Assembly: GCF_006716785.1 (NCBI RefSeq)
Contig: NZ_VFPQ01000001.1
Location: 1,178,001 to 1,242,000, forward strand
Source of the DNA: Thermopolyspora flexuosa
GTDB taxonomy: Bacteria; Actinomycetota; Actinomycetes; Streptosporangiales; Streptosporangiaceae
DNA: 64,000 bases
Direction of reading: 5' to 3'
Of this stretch, positions 26,688 to 35,876 are shown one piece after another (within the stretch, counting starts at the first letter, position 1; the number at the start of each line of letters is the position of its first letter). The notes below the pieces were generated by a model, which saw nothing but the letters and a program-made list of their open reading frames with translations, was not told the origin of the DNA and ran no database searches. The position numbers and the translations under genes are program-made.

Positions 26688-27549
26688 CGAGCTGAGAAAA
26701 CGGTACGGCGAGAAGGTCGCGCTCGACGGCGTCTCGCTCACCGTGCGCCCCGGCGAGATGTTCGGCTTCGTCGGCGCGAACGGGGCGGGCAAGACCACGA
26801 CGATGCGGATCGTCATGGGCGTGCTCCAGGCGGACGGGGGCGAGGTGCGCTGGCAGGACCGCCCGATCGACTTCGCCGTCCGCCGCCGGTTCGGCTACAT
26901 GCCCGAGGAACGCGGCCTCTACGCCAAGATGCGGGTCCGCGAGCAGCTCGAGTACTTCGGCCGGCTGCACGGCATGGCCCCGGCCCGGGCCCGCCGGTCA
27001 GCCGACGACCTGCTGGAACGGCTCGGCCTCACCGAGCGCCGGGACACCGAGGTGGAACGGCTCTCGCTCGGCAACCAGCAGCGGGTGCAGCTCGCCGTCG
27101 CCCTCGTGCACGAGCCCGAGATGCTCATCCTCGACGAGCCGTTCTCCGGCCTCGACCCGATCGCGGTCGACGCGCTCGCCGAGGTGCTGCTCGAGCGCAC
27201 CGCCGCGGGCGTACCGGTGGTGTTCTCCAGCCACCAGCTCGAGCTCGTCGAGCGGCTGTGCGACTCGGTCGGCATCATCGCGAGCGGCCGCATGGTCGCC
27301 GTCGGCTCCGTCGCCGAGCTGCGCGGCCGGGAACGGCACAAGCGGCTGCGCGTCGTGCTCTCCGACGCCGAGCCGGGCTGGGCCGACCGGCTGCCCGGCA
27401 CGATCGTGGCGAAGGACGGCGACGAGGTCATCCTCGAGCCCGCCGACGACCAGGAGGTGCTCCGGGAGGCGATGCGGCTCGGCCGGGTCGAGCAGTTCGG
27501 CTGGGTGGAGCCGAAGCTGAGCGAGATCTTCCGCGAGGTGGTCGCGTGA
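26674..27549 (+). CDS. ABC exporter ATP-binding subunit (NatA/DRR-like)
   Basis: This 291-residue ATPase has Walker A GANGAGKTT, signature LSLGNQQR (an LSLGN variant of LSGGQ), Walker B MLILDEPFSGLD and switch His SSHQLELVE. The C-terminal 75 residues are typical of ABC-2 type exporters. ATG 26674 is chosen with AAAGG at 26661-26665; GTG 26665 would add MRW. It pairs with the permease 91 bases downstream. The substrate is unknown; such pairs often export drugs or Na+. Confidence 0.9.
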   Translation: MLRIDELRKRYGEKVALDGVSLTVRPGEMFGFVGANGAGKTTTMRIVMGVLQADGGEVRWQDRPIDFAVRRRFGYMPEERGLYAKMRVREQLEYFGRLHGMAPARARRSADDLLERLGLTERRDTEVERLSLGNQQRVQLAVALVHEPEMLILDEPFSGLDPIAVDALAEVLLERTAAGVPVVFSSHQLELVERLCDSVGIIASGRMVAVGSVAELRGRERHKRLRVVLSDAEPGWADRLPGTIVAKDGDEVILEPADDQEVLREAMRLGRVEQFGWVEPKLSEIFREVVA

Positions 27550-27640
27550 GCGTGACCGGCGGACCGTCCGGCGCCGGAGGAGGCCGCGCCGGAGCACGAG
27601 GCATCGCGAGAGGGACGACGCAGCGAGGGAGAGGGGCACC

Positions 27641-28825
27641 GTGAAGGACCTGGGCCCGGTCTGGCTCACCGCCCGCCGGGAGATCACCGTACGCGGCCGC
27701 AGCAAGGCGTTCATCATCGGCCTGGCGGTCACCATCCTGCTCGTGGTCGTGGCCGTGGGCCTGCCGCGGCTGCTCGCCGGCGTACCGGACCGGTACACGG
27801 TCGGCCTCGTCGGCGCGCAGAGCGACCGGCTCGCCGCCGTGCTCGGCGCGCAGGCCGAGGCCGCCGAGGACACGCAGCTGACCGTGGTGAACTACGAGGA
27901 CGAGGCCGCCGCCCGGGCGGGGGTCGAGGCCGGTGACGTCGACCTGGCCGTGGTGGACAACGCCAGGGTGATCCTCGCGGAGACCCCCGACGCCAACCTG
28001 CGGACCATGCTCGCCACCGCGCACCAGGTGGTGGCCACCGAGGAGCGGCTGCGCGCCGCCGGGCTCGACCCGAACGCGGTCCAGCAGGCGATGCAGGTCG
28101 AGCCGCTCACCGAGGTCTCGCTCACCGGCACGAGCGGGAAGGAGGCGGGCCTGCGCCGCATGCTCGCCATGGCCATCGTCATCCTGCTGTTCGTGCTGAT
28201 CATTCAGGCCTGCACCATGGTCGCGATGGGCGTGGTCGAGGAGAAGGGCAGCCGGATCGTGGAGATCCTGCTCGCCACGATCCGCCCGGCCCAGCTCCTC
28301 GCCGGGAAGGTGGTCGGGCTGGGCGTGCTCGGGCTGCTGCAGGTCGCCGTGATCGCGATCGCCGGCTACACCGCCGCGCAGTTCAGCGGGCTGCTGCCGG
28401 AGCTGCCCGAGGACACCGGCGGCGTGCTCGCCCTCACCCTCGCCTGGTTCCTGCTCGGCTACGCCTTCTACGCGGTGCTGTACGCCGCGATCGCCTCCCT
28501 CGTCTCCCGCCAGGAGGAGCTGCAGTCCGCGCTCACCCCGGCCACGCTGCTGCTCATGGGCGGCTACTTCGTGGCGATCTACTCGGTGATGGAGCCCGCC
28601 GGCCCGGTCACCCGCGTGCTGTCGGTCGTGCCCCCGTTCTCCGCGATGATCATGCCGGTGCGGGCGGCCGGGGACGAGGTGCCCGTCTGGGAGATCGGCC
28701 TGGCGTTCGGGCTCATGCTGCTCGCCGTACTGCTCGTGCTCTGGCTCGGCGGCCGGGTGTACGAGCGGGCGGTGCTGCGCACCGGCGCCCGGGTGCGCAT
28801 CGCCGAGGTGCTGCGCGCCCGGTGA
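27641..28825 (+). CDS. ABC-2 type exporter permease (NatB-like)
   Basis: This 394-residue membrane protein has a first helix near residues 24-43 and a large extracytoplasmic loop (about residues 50-180). A block of five or six helices follows, starting MLAMAIVILLFVLIIQACTM, with cytoplasmic VVEEKGSRIVEILLATIRPAQ. This layout matches NatB/YhaP-type permeases. GTG 27641 follows GGGAGAGGGGCACC. It forms a transporter with the upstream ATPase. Confidence 0.88.
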   Translation: MKDLGPVWLTARREITVRGRSKAFIIGLAVTILLVVVAVGLPRLLAGVPDRYTVGLVGAQSDRLAAVLGAQAEAAEDTQLTVVNYEDEAAARAGVEAGDVDLAVVDNARVILAETPDANLRTMLATAHQVVATEERLRAAGLDPNAVQQAMQVEPLTEVSLTGTSGKEAGLRRMLAMAIVILLFVLIIQACTMVAMGVVEEKGSRIVEILLATIRPAQLLAGKVVGLGVLGLLQVAVIAIAGYTAAQFSGLLPELPEDTGGVLALTLAWFLLGYAFYAVLYAAIASLVSRQEELQSALTPATLLLMGGYFVAIYSVMEPAGPVTRVLSVVPPFSAMIMPVRAAGDEVPVWEIGLAFGLMLLAVLLVLWLGGRVYERAVLRTGARVRIAEVLRAR

Positions 28826-28920
28826 CCGGTGGGGCGCCGGGGGCCGTGCCGTACCGGCGGGGGTGGTTGCGATAGTGGTGGGATGAGATCCGTACCGCCC
28901 GGCCTCGTCGAGGGGTGACC

Positions 28921-30012
28921 ATGCCAGGTTTCGACGCCCACCTCACGCTCTCGTCGGAACGGCTGGTGCTGCGCCCCTTCGGGCCGAAGGACGCGCCCCA
29001 GGTGCGGGCGATCGTCGCCGCCGGGACCGCCTCCTTCCTGCCGCCCGGCGCGCCCGGTCACCTCGCCTACGTCGACCAGTGGCTGAGTCACGGCGTCCAC
29101 GAGCCGCTCCGCTCCGGCGAGGGCATCCACCTCGCGATGGAGGCCGCGGGCGAGATCGTGGGCGCCATCAGCCTGTTCAAGACCCACTGGGGCGCCGGCA
29201 CCACCGAGATCGGGTACGGCGTGCTCCCCGGCCACCGGGGGCGCGGGTACGCCACCGAGGCGGTGCGCCTGCTCACCTCGTGGGCGCTCGGCCCGGGCGG
29301 CCTGCGCCGGGTCGAGCTGCGGGTCAACCTCGACAACGCCGCCTCGATCCGGGTGGCGGAGAAGGCCGGGTTCACCCGGGAGGGCCTGCTGCGCGGCGGC
29401 GGCTTCGAGGACGACGGCCCGCACGACCTGCTGGTGTTCGGCCGGATCGCCGGGGATCCGCCCATGCCGTACACCGGGTTCCACACCGGGCTGCGGCTGG
29501 AGAGCGAGCGGCTGCTGCTGCGCCCGTTCACCGCGGCGGACGCCCCCGACGTGCTCGCCGCGGTCGCCGGCGACCCGGAGATCCGGCGCTGGATGCCGTG
29601 GGCCGCCGGGTACACGATGGAGAGCGCGCTCCAGTGGTGCACCCGGCTCGCCCACATCGACGTGGCCACCGCCGTGCACTTCGCGCTCGAGCCGCGGGAC
29701 GGCGGGCGGCTCGCCGGGTCGGCCGGGGTGCACCGGGCCGACTGGGAGCGCGGCGACGCCGAGATCGGCTACTGGATCGCGCCGTGGGCGCGCCGCCGCG
29801 GCTACGCCACCGAGGCGACCCGGGCGATCAGCGAGCACCTGTTCGAGCGCGGCTTCCAGCGGGTCCACCTCGTGGTCGCGGACGGGAACGTGGCGAGCCA
29901 GGCGGTGGCGAAGAAGGCCGGGTTCACCCGGGAGGGGGTGATGCGCCGGGCGGTGCCGGTGCCCGGCGGCTACGTGGACGGCATATTGTTCAGCCTGCTC
30001 AGGGGCGAATGA
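28921..30012 (+). CDS. fused tandem GNAT (RimJ/RimL-like) acetyltransferase
   Basis: This 363-residue protein contains two complete GNAT domains. The first (about residues 10-180) has LVLRPFGPKDAPQVRAIV and acetyl-CoA loop YGVLPGHRGRGYATEAVRLL. The second (about 190-360) has LLLRPFTAADAPDVLAAV and YWIAPWARRRGYATEATRAI. Both keep the R/QxxGxA-type binding loop (RGRGYA, RRRGYA), so both may be active. The RimJ/RimL type suggests N-terminal or side-chain acetylation; substrates are unknown. ATG 28921 follows AGGGG at 28911-28915; GTG 28915 is an alternative. Confidence 0.85.
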   Translation: MPGFDAHLTLSSERLVLRPFGPKDAPQVRAIVAAGTASFLPPGAPGHLAYVDQWLSHGVHEPLRSGEGIHLAMEAAGEIVGAISLFKTHWGAGTTEIGYGVLPGHRGRGYATEAVRLLTSWALGPGGLRRVELRVNLDNAASIRVAEKAGFTREGLLRGGGFEDDGPHDLLVFGRIAGDPPMPYTGFHTGLRLESERLLLRPFTAADAPDVLAAVAGDPEIRRWMPWAAGYTMESALQWCTRLAHIDVATAVHFALEPRDGGRLAGSAGVHRADWERGDAEIGYWIAPWARRRGYATEATRAISEHLFERGFQRVHLVVADGNVASQAVAKKAGFTREGVMRRAVPVPGGYVDGILFSLLRGE

Positions 30013-30108
30013 GCGGTTTCGTGCTGAAAATTCCAAGCTCGGGACGCCGTGGTGCGCTTTGGAGTATCCTCGCGGTCTGCCGCTGCAGGCCGACCAGGGG
30101 AGACCGAG

Positions 30109-30951
30109 ATGAAGCCGCCGCTGCTGCTGATCGGGACCGGCACCGACGACAATAGCGGCACCGCCGAATTCGGCAGGTTCGTGCACCGGTTGCGCTGTCG
30201 CCTCGAGCACATCGCCGCCGACGTGTGCGGCGGATTCCTCGACCGGTCCGAGCCGCGCCTGCGCGACTCGGTCGCCTCGCTGGTGGCCCGCGGGCACCAC
30301 CGCATCGTGGTGCTGCCCCTCGTGCTCACCGAGCACGACCAGGTCCTCACCGCGCTGCGCGCGGCCCTCGCCCGGGAGCAGGAGCGCCACCCGACGCTGC
30401 GGTACGACCTCGCCCGGCCGCTCGGCCCCGACCTGGGCGTGCTCGGCCTGCTCGCCGAGCGGCTCGCCGACGCCGAGGCGGAGATCCCCCGCCTCGCCGC
30501 CGTGCCCGCCGCCACGGCCCAGTCCACCCCGGGCGTGAGCCGGTCGGAGACCGCGATCGTGCTCGTCGGCGGCGGCTCCACCGACCCGGCCGGGAACGCG
30601 GACGTGCACCGGACCTCCCGCCTGCTGTGGGAGACCTACGCCTCCGGCTACCTCACCGTGGAGACCGCCTACATGTCGCCGCTCACCCGGCCGGGCGTGG
30701 CCGGCGGGTTGGAGCGATGCCGACGACTCGGTGCAAAGCGTGCGATCGTGCTGCCCTACCATGTTTTCGCCGATTCCGACCTGGAACGGGTCTGGGCGCA
30801 GGCGATGGCGTACGCGGCGGGCCACGACGGGCTCGACATCCGCTGCGCCGAGGCCATCGGGGACTGCGAGGGCCTCGCCGACGTCGTGATCGAACGCTAC
30901 GAGGAGGCGCTGACCGTGGAGCTCGCCGACCGGCGGCAGGTGCTGCGATGA
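30109..30951 (+). CDS. CbiX-like sirohydrochlorin chelatase family protein
   Basis: This 280-residue protein is a two-domain CbiX-type chelatase homologue that would insert cobalt or iron into sirohydrochlorin. Its neighbours are cobT and a CysG-like gene. The first domain has LLIGTGTDDNSGTAEFGRFV and later LVLTEHDQV. The second has VLVGGGSTDPAGNADVHRTS and GLERCRRLGAKRAIVLPYHV. The GHGT metal-site His expected near residue 10 is replaced by Thr (GTGT), while the His in LTEHDQV is kept. This may alter activity or metal choice. ATG 30109 follows GGGGAGACCGAG. The stop overlaps the cobT start as ATGA. Confidence 0.8.
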   Translation: MKPPLLLIGTGTDDNSGTAEFGRFVHRLRCRLEHIAADVCGGFLDRSEPRLRDSVASLVARGHHRIVVLPLVLTEHDQVLTALRAALAREQERHPTLRYDLARPLGPDLGVLGLLAERLADAEAEIPRLAAVPAATAQSTPGVSRSETAIVLVGGGSTDPAGNADVHRTSRLLWETYASGYLTVETAYMSPLTRPGVAGGLERCRRLGAKRAIVLPYHVFADSDLERVWAQAMAYAAGHDGLDIRCAEAIGDCEGLADVVIERYEEALTVELADRRQVLR

Positions 30952-32021
30952 CGCCCGCGGAGGCCGTGGCCCGGATCGTCGCGGCGATCGATCCGCTCGA
31001 CGAGGCCGCCGCGCGGGCCGCCCGCGAGCACCAGGACCGGCTCACCAAGCCGCGCGGCGCGCTCGGCTCGCTCGAGGACGTCGCGGTCCGCCTCGCCGGG
31101 ATCGCCGGGACCTGCCCGGCGCCGATCCCGCACCCCGCGGCCGTCGCCGTGTTCGCCGCCGACCACGGCGTGCACGCCCAGGGCGTCACCCCCTGGCCGC
31201 AGGAGGTCACCGCCCAGATGGTGGCGAACTTCCTCGCCGGCGGCGCGGTGGTCAACGCGTTCGCCAACCAGGCCGGGGCCACGGTGACCGTGGTCGACGT
31301 CGGCGTCGCCGCCGACCTGCCGCCCACGCCGCGACTGGTCAACCGCAAGATCGCGTACGGCACCGCCGACCTGTCCCAGGGCCCGGCGATGACCCGCGAG
31401 CAGGCCGAGCGCGCGATCGCCACCGGCGCCGAGATCGCCGCCGACCTCGTCCGCTACGGCGCCCGCTGCCTGATCGCGGGCGACATGGGCATCGCGAACA
31501 CCACCGCCTCGGCCGCCCTGGTCTCCGCGTTCACCGGCCGGGACCCCGAGCTCGTCACCGGCCGCGGCGCCGGGATCGACGACGCCACGCTGCGGCACAA
31601 GATCGAGGTGGTACGCCGCGGCCTCGAGGCCAACGGCCTGCCGTCCGAGGAGGTGCCCGCGATCGAGGTGGTCGCCCGGGTCGGCGGCCTCGAGCACGCC
31701 GCGATCGCCGGGTTCATCCTCGGCGCCGCGGCCGCGCGGGTGCCGGTCATCCTCGACGGCGTGATCGCCGGGGCGGGCGCCCTGGTGGCCGCGGGCATCG
31801 CGCCCCGCGCGATCGACTACTGCCTCGCCGGTCACCGCTCGGCCGAGCCCGGGCACGCCGCCACCCTGGAGCACCTCGGGCTGCGGCCGCTCGTCGACCT
31901 GGAGCTGCGGCTCGGCGAGGGCACCGGCGCCGTGCTCGCCCACCCGCTCGTGTGCGCCGCGGCCCGCGTCATGCACGAGGTCGCCACCTTCGACTCGGCG
32001 GGCGTCTCCGAGAAGGAGTGA
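30948..32021 (+). CDS. cobT: nicotinate-nucleotide--dimethylbenzimidazole phosphoribosyltransferase CobT
   Basis: This 357-residue enzyme makes alpha-ribazole phosphate, the lower ligand of cobamides. Recognised segments are KPRGALGSLEDVAVRLAGI, FAADHGVHAQGVTPWPQEVT, DMGIANTTASAALVSAFTG and the catalytic-Glu region LGEGTGAVLAHPLV near the end. Length is normal for the family. ATG 30948 overlaps the CbiX-like stop (ATGA), so the two genes are coupled. It completes a set with cobD, cobQ and the CysG-like gene in this window. Confidence 0.95.
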   Translation: MTPAEAVARIVAAIDPLDEAAARAAREHQDRLTKPRGALGSLEDVAVRLAGIAGTCPAPIPHPAAVAVFAADHGVHAQGVTPWPQEVTAQMVANFLAGGAVVNAFANQAGATVTVVDVGVAADLPPTPRLVNRKIAYGTADLSQGPAMTREQAERAIATGAEIAADLVRYGARCLIAGDMGIANTTASAALVSAFTGRDPELVTGRGAGIDDATLRHKIEVVRRGLEANGLPSEEVPAIEVVARVGGLEHAAIAGFILGAAAARVPVILDGVIAGAGALVAAGIAPRAIDYCLAGHRSAEPGHAATLEHLGLRPLVDLELRLGEGTGAVLAHPLVCAAARVMHEVATFDSAGVSEKE

Positions 32022-32280
32022 CGGCCGCGCGGCCCGCGCCGGGTTCGCGGTGGCCGGTTCCGGGCATGCGCGCAGTCCGCCGTGCCGTACCGGTGTCCTC
32101 CGGACGTGCCGTTCGGTGTGCCCTCCGCAGGGTCGACAATGGTTCCTGACCGCACCGACCGGCACAATGTGGGAGATCGCGGTCAGGGGCGATAACCTGC
32201 CCTTCCTGAAACAATGGCGCTGTAGGTTAACTCACGTACCGCGCCCCGCCGATCTTGCCGCCATGGAGGGAAACCGCGTC

Positions 32281-33513
32281 ATGTCGCCCTACATGCTCGG
32301 CCTGCGCCTGGAAGGGCGGCGCGTGCTCGTCGTGGGGGGCGGTCGGGTGGCCCAGCGACGGGTACCGGCGCTGCTCGCCGCCGGAGCCCGCGTCACGATC
32401 GTCTCGCCGAGCGTCACCCCCGCGCTCGACGACCTCATCGCGGACGGCCGGGTGCACTGGGAGCGCCGGCGCTACCAGGTCGGCGACTGCGACGGCGCGT
32501 GGCTCGTGCAGGCGTGCACCGACGACCGCGCGGTGAACACCGCGGTCGCCGCCGAGGCCGAGGCGAAGCGCATCTGGTGCGTGCGCGCCGACGACCGGGA
32601 CGCCTCGGCCGCGTGGACCCCGGCGAGCGGGCAGGTGGGCGAGATCGGCGTGGCGGTGACCGCGGGCGGCGACCCGCGCCGGGCCGCCAGCATCCGCGAC
32701 GCGATCGTCAACGGGCTGCGCGACGGCACCGTCGACGCCCGCCGCAACCGCACCAAGCCGGTCGGCGTCGCGCTCGTCGGCGGGGGACCGGGCGATCCCG
32801 GGCTGATCACGGTACGCGGGCGGCAGCTGCTCGCCCAGGCAGACGTCGTGATCGCCGACCGCCTCGCCCCGCGCGCGCTCCTCGACGAGCTGCCGCCGGA
32901 CGTCGAGCTGATCGACGCGGCGAAGATCCCGTACGGCCGCTACCTGGCGCAGGAGAAGATCAACGAGCTGATCATCGAGCACGCCCGGCAGGGGAAGTTC
33001 GTGGTGCGGCTGAAGGGCGGCGACCCCTTCGTGTTCGGCCGGGGCGGCGAGGAGATGATCGCCTGCGCCCGGGCCGGCATACCCGTCACCGTGGTGCCGG
33101 GCATCACCAGCGCCATCGCCGCCCCCGCGGCGGCCGGGGTGCCGGTCACCCATCGCGGCGTCACCCAGGAGTTCCACGTGATCTCGGTGCACGTGCCGCC
33201 GGGGCACCCGCAGTCCACCGTGGACTGGCCGGCGCTCGCCCGGTCGAACGGCACCCTGGTCCTGCTCATGGCCGTCGAGCGCATCGCGGCGATCGCTGAC
33301 ACACTCCTCGAAAACGGACGTTCTCCAGAAACTCCCGTGATGGTGGTGCAGGACGGTACTCTTCCCACCCAGCGAGCCGTTTCCGCCACGCTCGGCACGG
33401 TGGCGGAACGCGTGGCCGCGGCTGGAATCCGCCCGCCGGCGACGGTGGTCGTCGGCGAGGTGGTCAGGGTCGGCCAGGAGATCGAGATGGTGCGAGCGGA
33501 GCGGATTCCGTGA
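32281..33513 (+). CDS. CysG-like siroheme synthase / uroporphyrinogen-III C-methyltransferase
   Basis: This 410-residue fusion has an N-terminal Met8-like NAD domain (RVLVVGGGRVAQRRVPALL) for precorrin-2 oxidation/chelation. A C-terminal SUMT domain follows, with VALVGGGPGDPGLITVRG, DVVIADRLAPRALLDELP, VVRLKGGDPFVFGRGGEEM and ITSAIAAPAAAGVPVTHRG. SUMT makes precorrin-2 for both siroheme and cobamide routes. At 410 residues it is shorter than E. coli CysG (about 457), mostly in the central domain. ATG 32281 has GGAGGG ten bases upstream; the ATG at 32263 overlaps that site. Confidence 0.92.
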   Translation: MSPYMLGLRLEGRRVLVVGGGRVAQRRVPALLAAGARVTIVSPSVTPALDDLIADGRVHWERRRYQVGDCDGAWLVQACTDDRAVNTAVAAEAEAKRIWCVRADDRDASAAWTPASGQVGEIGVAVTAGGDPRRAASIRDAIVNGLRDGTVDARRNRTKPVGVALVGGGPGDPGLITVRGRQLLAQADVVIADRLAPRALLDELPPDVELIDAAKIPYGRYLAQEKINELIIEHARQGKFVVRLKGGDPFVFGRGGEEMIACARAGIPVTVVPGITSAIAAPAAAGVPVTHRGVTQEFHVISVHVPPGHPQSTVDWPALARSNGTLVLLMAVERIAAIADTLLENGRSPETPVMVVQDGTLPTQRAVSATLGTVAERVAAAGIRPPATVVVGEVVRVGQEIEMVRAERIP

Positions 33514-35876
33514 ACCCGGCTGCGAACGAACCCACCGGGCGGACGCCGATGGGCGACGACACCGAGTCGCCCGGCGAGCAGACGCTGTCGTTCGAGCCCA
33601 TCCGCGACGAGGAGGGCGCCGACCCCTCGGACGCCGACCCCGCGGACGCGGCCGACGGGCCGACCCGGCCCACGATGCATCCGGCGGCGCGCGCCCGCGC
33701 CGCCGCCCCCGCGCGGGACGAGCCGGTGACCGGTCCCGGCGGGACCGCGGTGGCACCGGTCGCCGGCGGCGCGCCGTCCCCGGAGCGGGCCGGGCCGGCG
33801 GCGGCCGTACGGCAGGCCGGGCCCGCCGGCCTCGAGTGGCGTCCGTCGCGCGTCGCCGAGGACCCCGAGCGGCCCGATCCGCCGAAGCCGGAACCGGACC
33901 GGGAGGCGAACGAGGCGGCCAAGGTCGCCGAGGCGGCGCCTGAGACAGCCGGCGAGACCGCCGGCGAGCCCGCGTCCGCGGCCGGGCGGCCGGAACCGGA
34001 GACGGAACCCGCGGCGGAACCGGCGGCCGAGCCGGCCAAGGCGGCCGAGGCGGGCGACGAGGCCACCGGCGAGACCGGGTCCGAACCCGAGCGCGCGGAA
34101 CCGGCGGCGGAGCAGGAGACCGCGCCGGAGCCCGAGCCCGAGACCGGCCGGGCCGACGAGGACACGCCGCCGCGCACCCGCGAGGTGCCGGTGCCCGAGC
34201 CGGTGTCCCGCGCCTTCAGCGCGGCCCTCGCCGAGCTGCGCGAGAGCCTGATCGGGCTGAACTTCGGGCTCGACCTGCCGGGCGCGGTGGAGGCCCGCAA
34301 GGTGCAGGCGGAGATCCTCTCCCAGCTCGGCAACTACGTGATCCCGCGGGTGCACATGAGCACCGCCCCGGCGCTCGTCGTGGTGGCGGGCTCGACCGGC
34401 GCGGGCAAGTCCACGATCGTCAACTCGCTCGCCGGGACGAAGGTCAGCGCCACCGGGGTGCGGCGGCCGACCACCGGCACGCCCGTGCTCGTCTGCCACC
34501 CGAACGACCGCGAGTGGTTCGCCCGGGGCAACGTGCTCAGCGGGCTGACCCGGGTGACCCGGCCCGGCCTCGGGCCGAGCATGTCGAGCTTCGTGCTCAC
34601 CACCTCGCCCGGGCTGCCGGAGAACATCGCGCTGCTCGACACCCCGGACATCGACTCGGCGGTCGAGGAGCACCACGAGATCGCGCACCGCATGCTCGAC
34701 GTCGCCGACCTGTGGGTGTTCGTCACCACGGCGGCCCGGTACGCCGACGCGCCCGCCTGGCACCTGCTCAAGCTGGCCAAGGAGCGGGGCGCCCGGTTCG
34801 TCATCGTGGTCGCCCGGGTGACGCCCAAGGCCCGCGACGTGGTGCTCAAGCACTTCGGCCGCATGCTCGACGACTACGGCCTCGGCGACGTGGAGCGCTT
34901 CGTCATCCACGAGACCACGGTGACCGACGGGCGGCTCCCGGACGAGGAGATCGCCGAGCTGCGCACCTGGCTGGAGGAGCTGTCGGTCGACGACGACCGC
35001 CGCGCCCGGGCGATCCGCACCACGCTCGACGGCGCGCTCAACAGCTTCCGGGTCCGCATCCCGGCGCTCGCCCGCCAGCTCGAGGCGCAGGTGGCGTTCC
35101 GGGCCGAGCTGCGCACCGACGTGGACGCCGCGTACATGGCCGCGCTCGCCGAGATCGACGAGGCCACCCGCAACGGCTCGCTGCTGCGCGGCGAGGTGCT
35201 CGCCCGCTGGCAGGACTTCGTCGGCTCCGGCGACATCCGGCACGCGCTGCAGCACCTGCGCCGCCCCGGCCGCTTCGCGAGCAAGGCGCGGCAGGAGGCC
35301 CCGATGCGGCTGCGCGCGCTCAAGCAGGCGGTCGCCTCCGGGCTGGAGTCGATCATCGTCGCCGCCGCGCAGCGGGCGGCCGAGGACGTGGTCACCCGCT
35401 GGCGCAACCGGTCGCCGGTCGGCGAGCGGCTCGCCGCCACCCCCGGCCTCGGCAAACCGTCGGACGAGCTGGTACGGCGGGCCGGCGAGGCGGTGAGCGC
35501 CTGGCAGGACCACATCGTCGAGCTGGTCCGCACCGAGGGCGTGACCAAGCGGTCGATCGCCCGGGTGCTCTCGGTCGACGTCGACTCGCTCGCGGTCATC
35601 TTCACCGTGGGACTGCTCGGCTACGAGTTCGCCGACACCGCCACCACGAGCACCAAGGGCTCGCTGCCGGAACGCCTGCTCCGCGGGCTGCTCGGCGCGG
35701 AGTCCCTGCGCAACATCGCCGCCAAGGCGCGCAGCGACCTGCGCGCCCGGATCAGCATGCTCTTCGACGAGGAGACGGTGCGCCACGTCCACGTGCTCGA
35801 CAGCGCGGGCATCCCGGACGAGTCCGCCGCGGCACGGCTCTACCAGGCCACCTACAACCTTGAGGTCGCCCGATGA
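33510..35876 (+). CDS. dynamin-family GTPase, first of tandem pair
   Basis: This 788-residue protein has a disordered N-terminus of about 230 residues rich in Glu, Pro and Ala, with AEPAAEPA-type repeats. The GTPase domain has P-loop GSTGAGKST near residue 293, VRRPTT switch I and DTPDID (G3) near residue 377. The usual G4 NKxD is not clear: ARVTP stands there. Later parts are helical with a hydrophobic stretch near residue 700. Tandem dynamin-like pairs in streptomycetes (DynA/DynB) act in sporulation septation; a similar role is inferred from the arrangement only. GTG 33510 overlaps the upstream stop and has GGAG eight bases before. Confidence 0.8.
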   Translation: MNPAANEPTGRTPMGDDTESPGEQTLSFEPIRDEEGADPSDADPADAADGPTRPTMHPAARARAAAPARDEPVTGPGGTAVAPVAGGAPSPERAGPAAAVRQAGPAGLEWRPSRVAEDPERPDPPKPEPDREANEAAKVAEAAPETAGETAGEPASAAGRPEPETEPAAEPAAEPAKAAEAGDEATGETGSEPERAEPAAEQETAPEPEPETGRADEDTPPRTREVPVPEPVSRAFSAALAELRESLIGLNFGLDLPGAVEARKVQAEILSQLGNYVIPRVHMSTAPALVVVAGSTGAGKSTIVNSLAGTKVSATGVRRPTTGTPVLVCHPNDREWFARGNVLSGLTRVTRPGLGPSMSSFVLTTSPGLPENIALLDTPDIDSAVEEHHEIAHRMLDVADLWVFVTTAARYADAPAWHLLKLAKERGARFVIVVARVTPKARDVVLKHFGRMLDDYGLGDVERFVIHETTVTDGRLPDEEIAELRTWLEELSVDDDRRARAIRTTLDGALNSFRVRIPALARQLEAQVAFRAELRTDVDAAYMAALAEIDEATRNGSLLRGEVLARWQDFVGSGDIRHALQHLRRPGRFASKARQEAPMRLRALKQAVASGLESIIVAAAQRAAEDVVTRWRNRSPVGERLAATPGLGKPSDELVRRAGEAVSAWQDHIVELVRTEGVTKRSIARVLSVDVDSLAVIFTVGLLGYEFADTATTSTKGSLPERLLRGLLGAESLRNIAAKARSDLRARISMLFDEETVRHVHVLDSAGIPDESAAARLYQATYNLEVAR

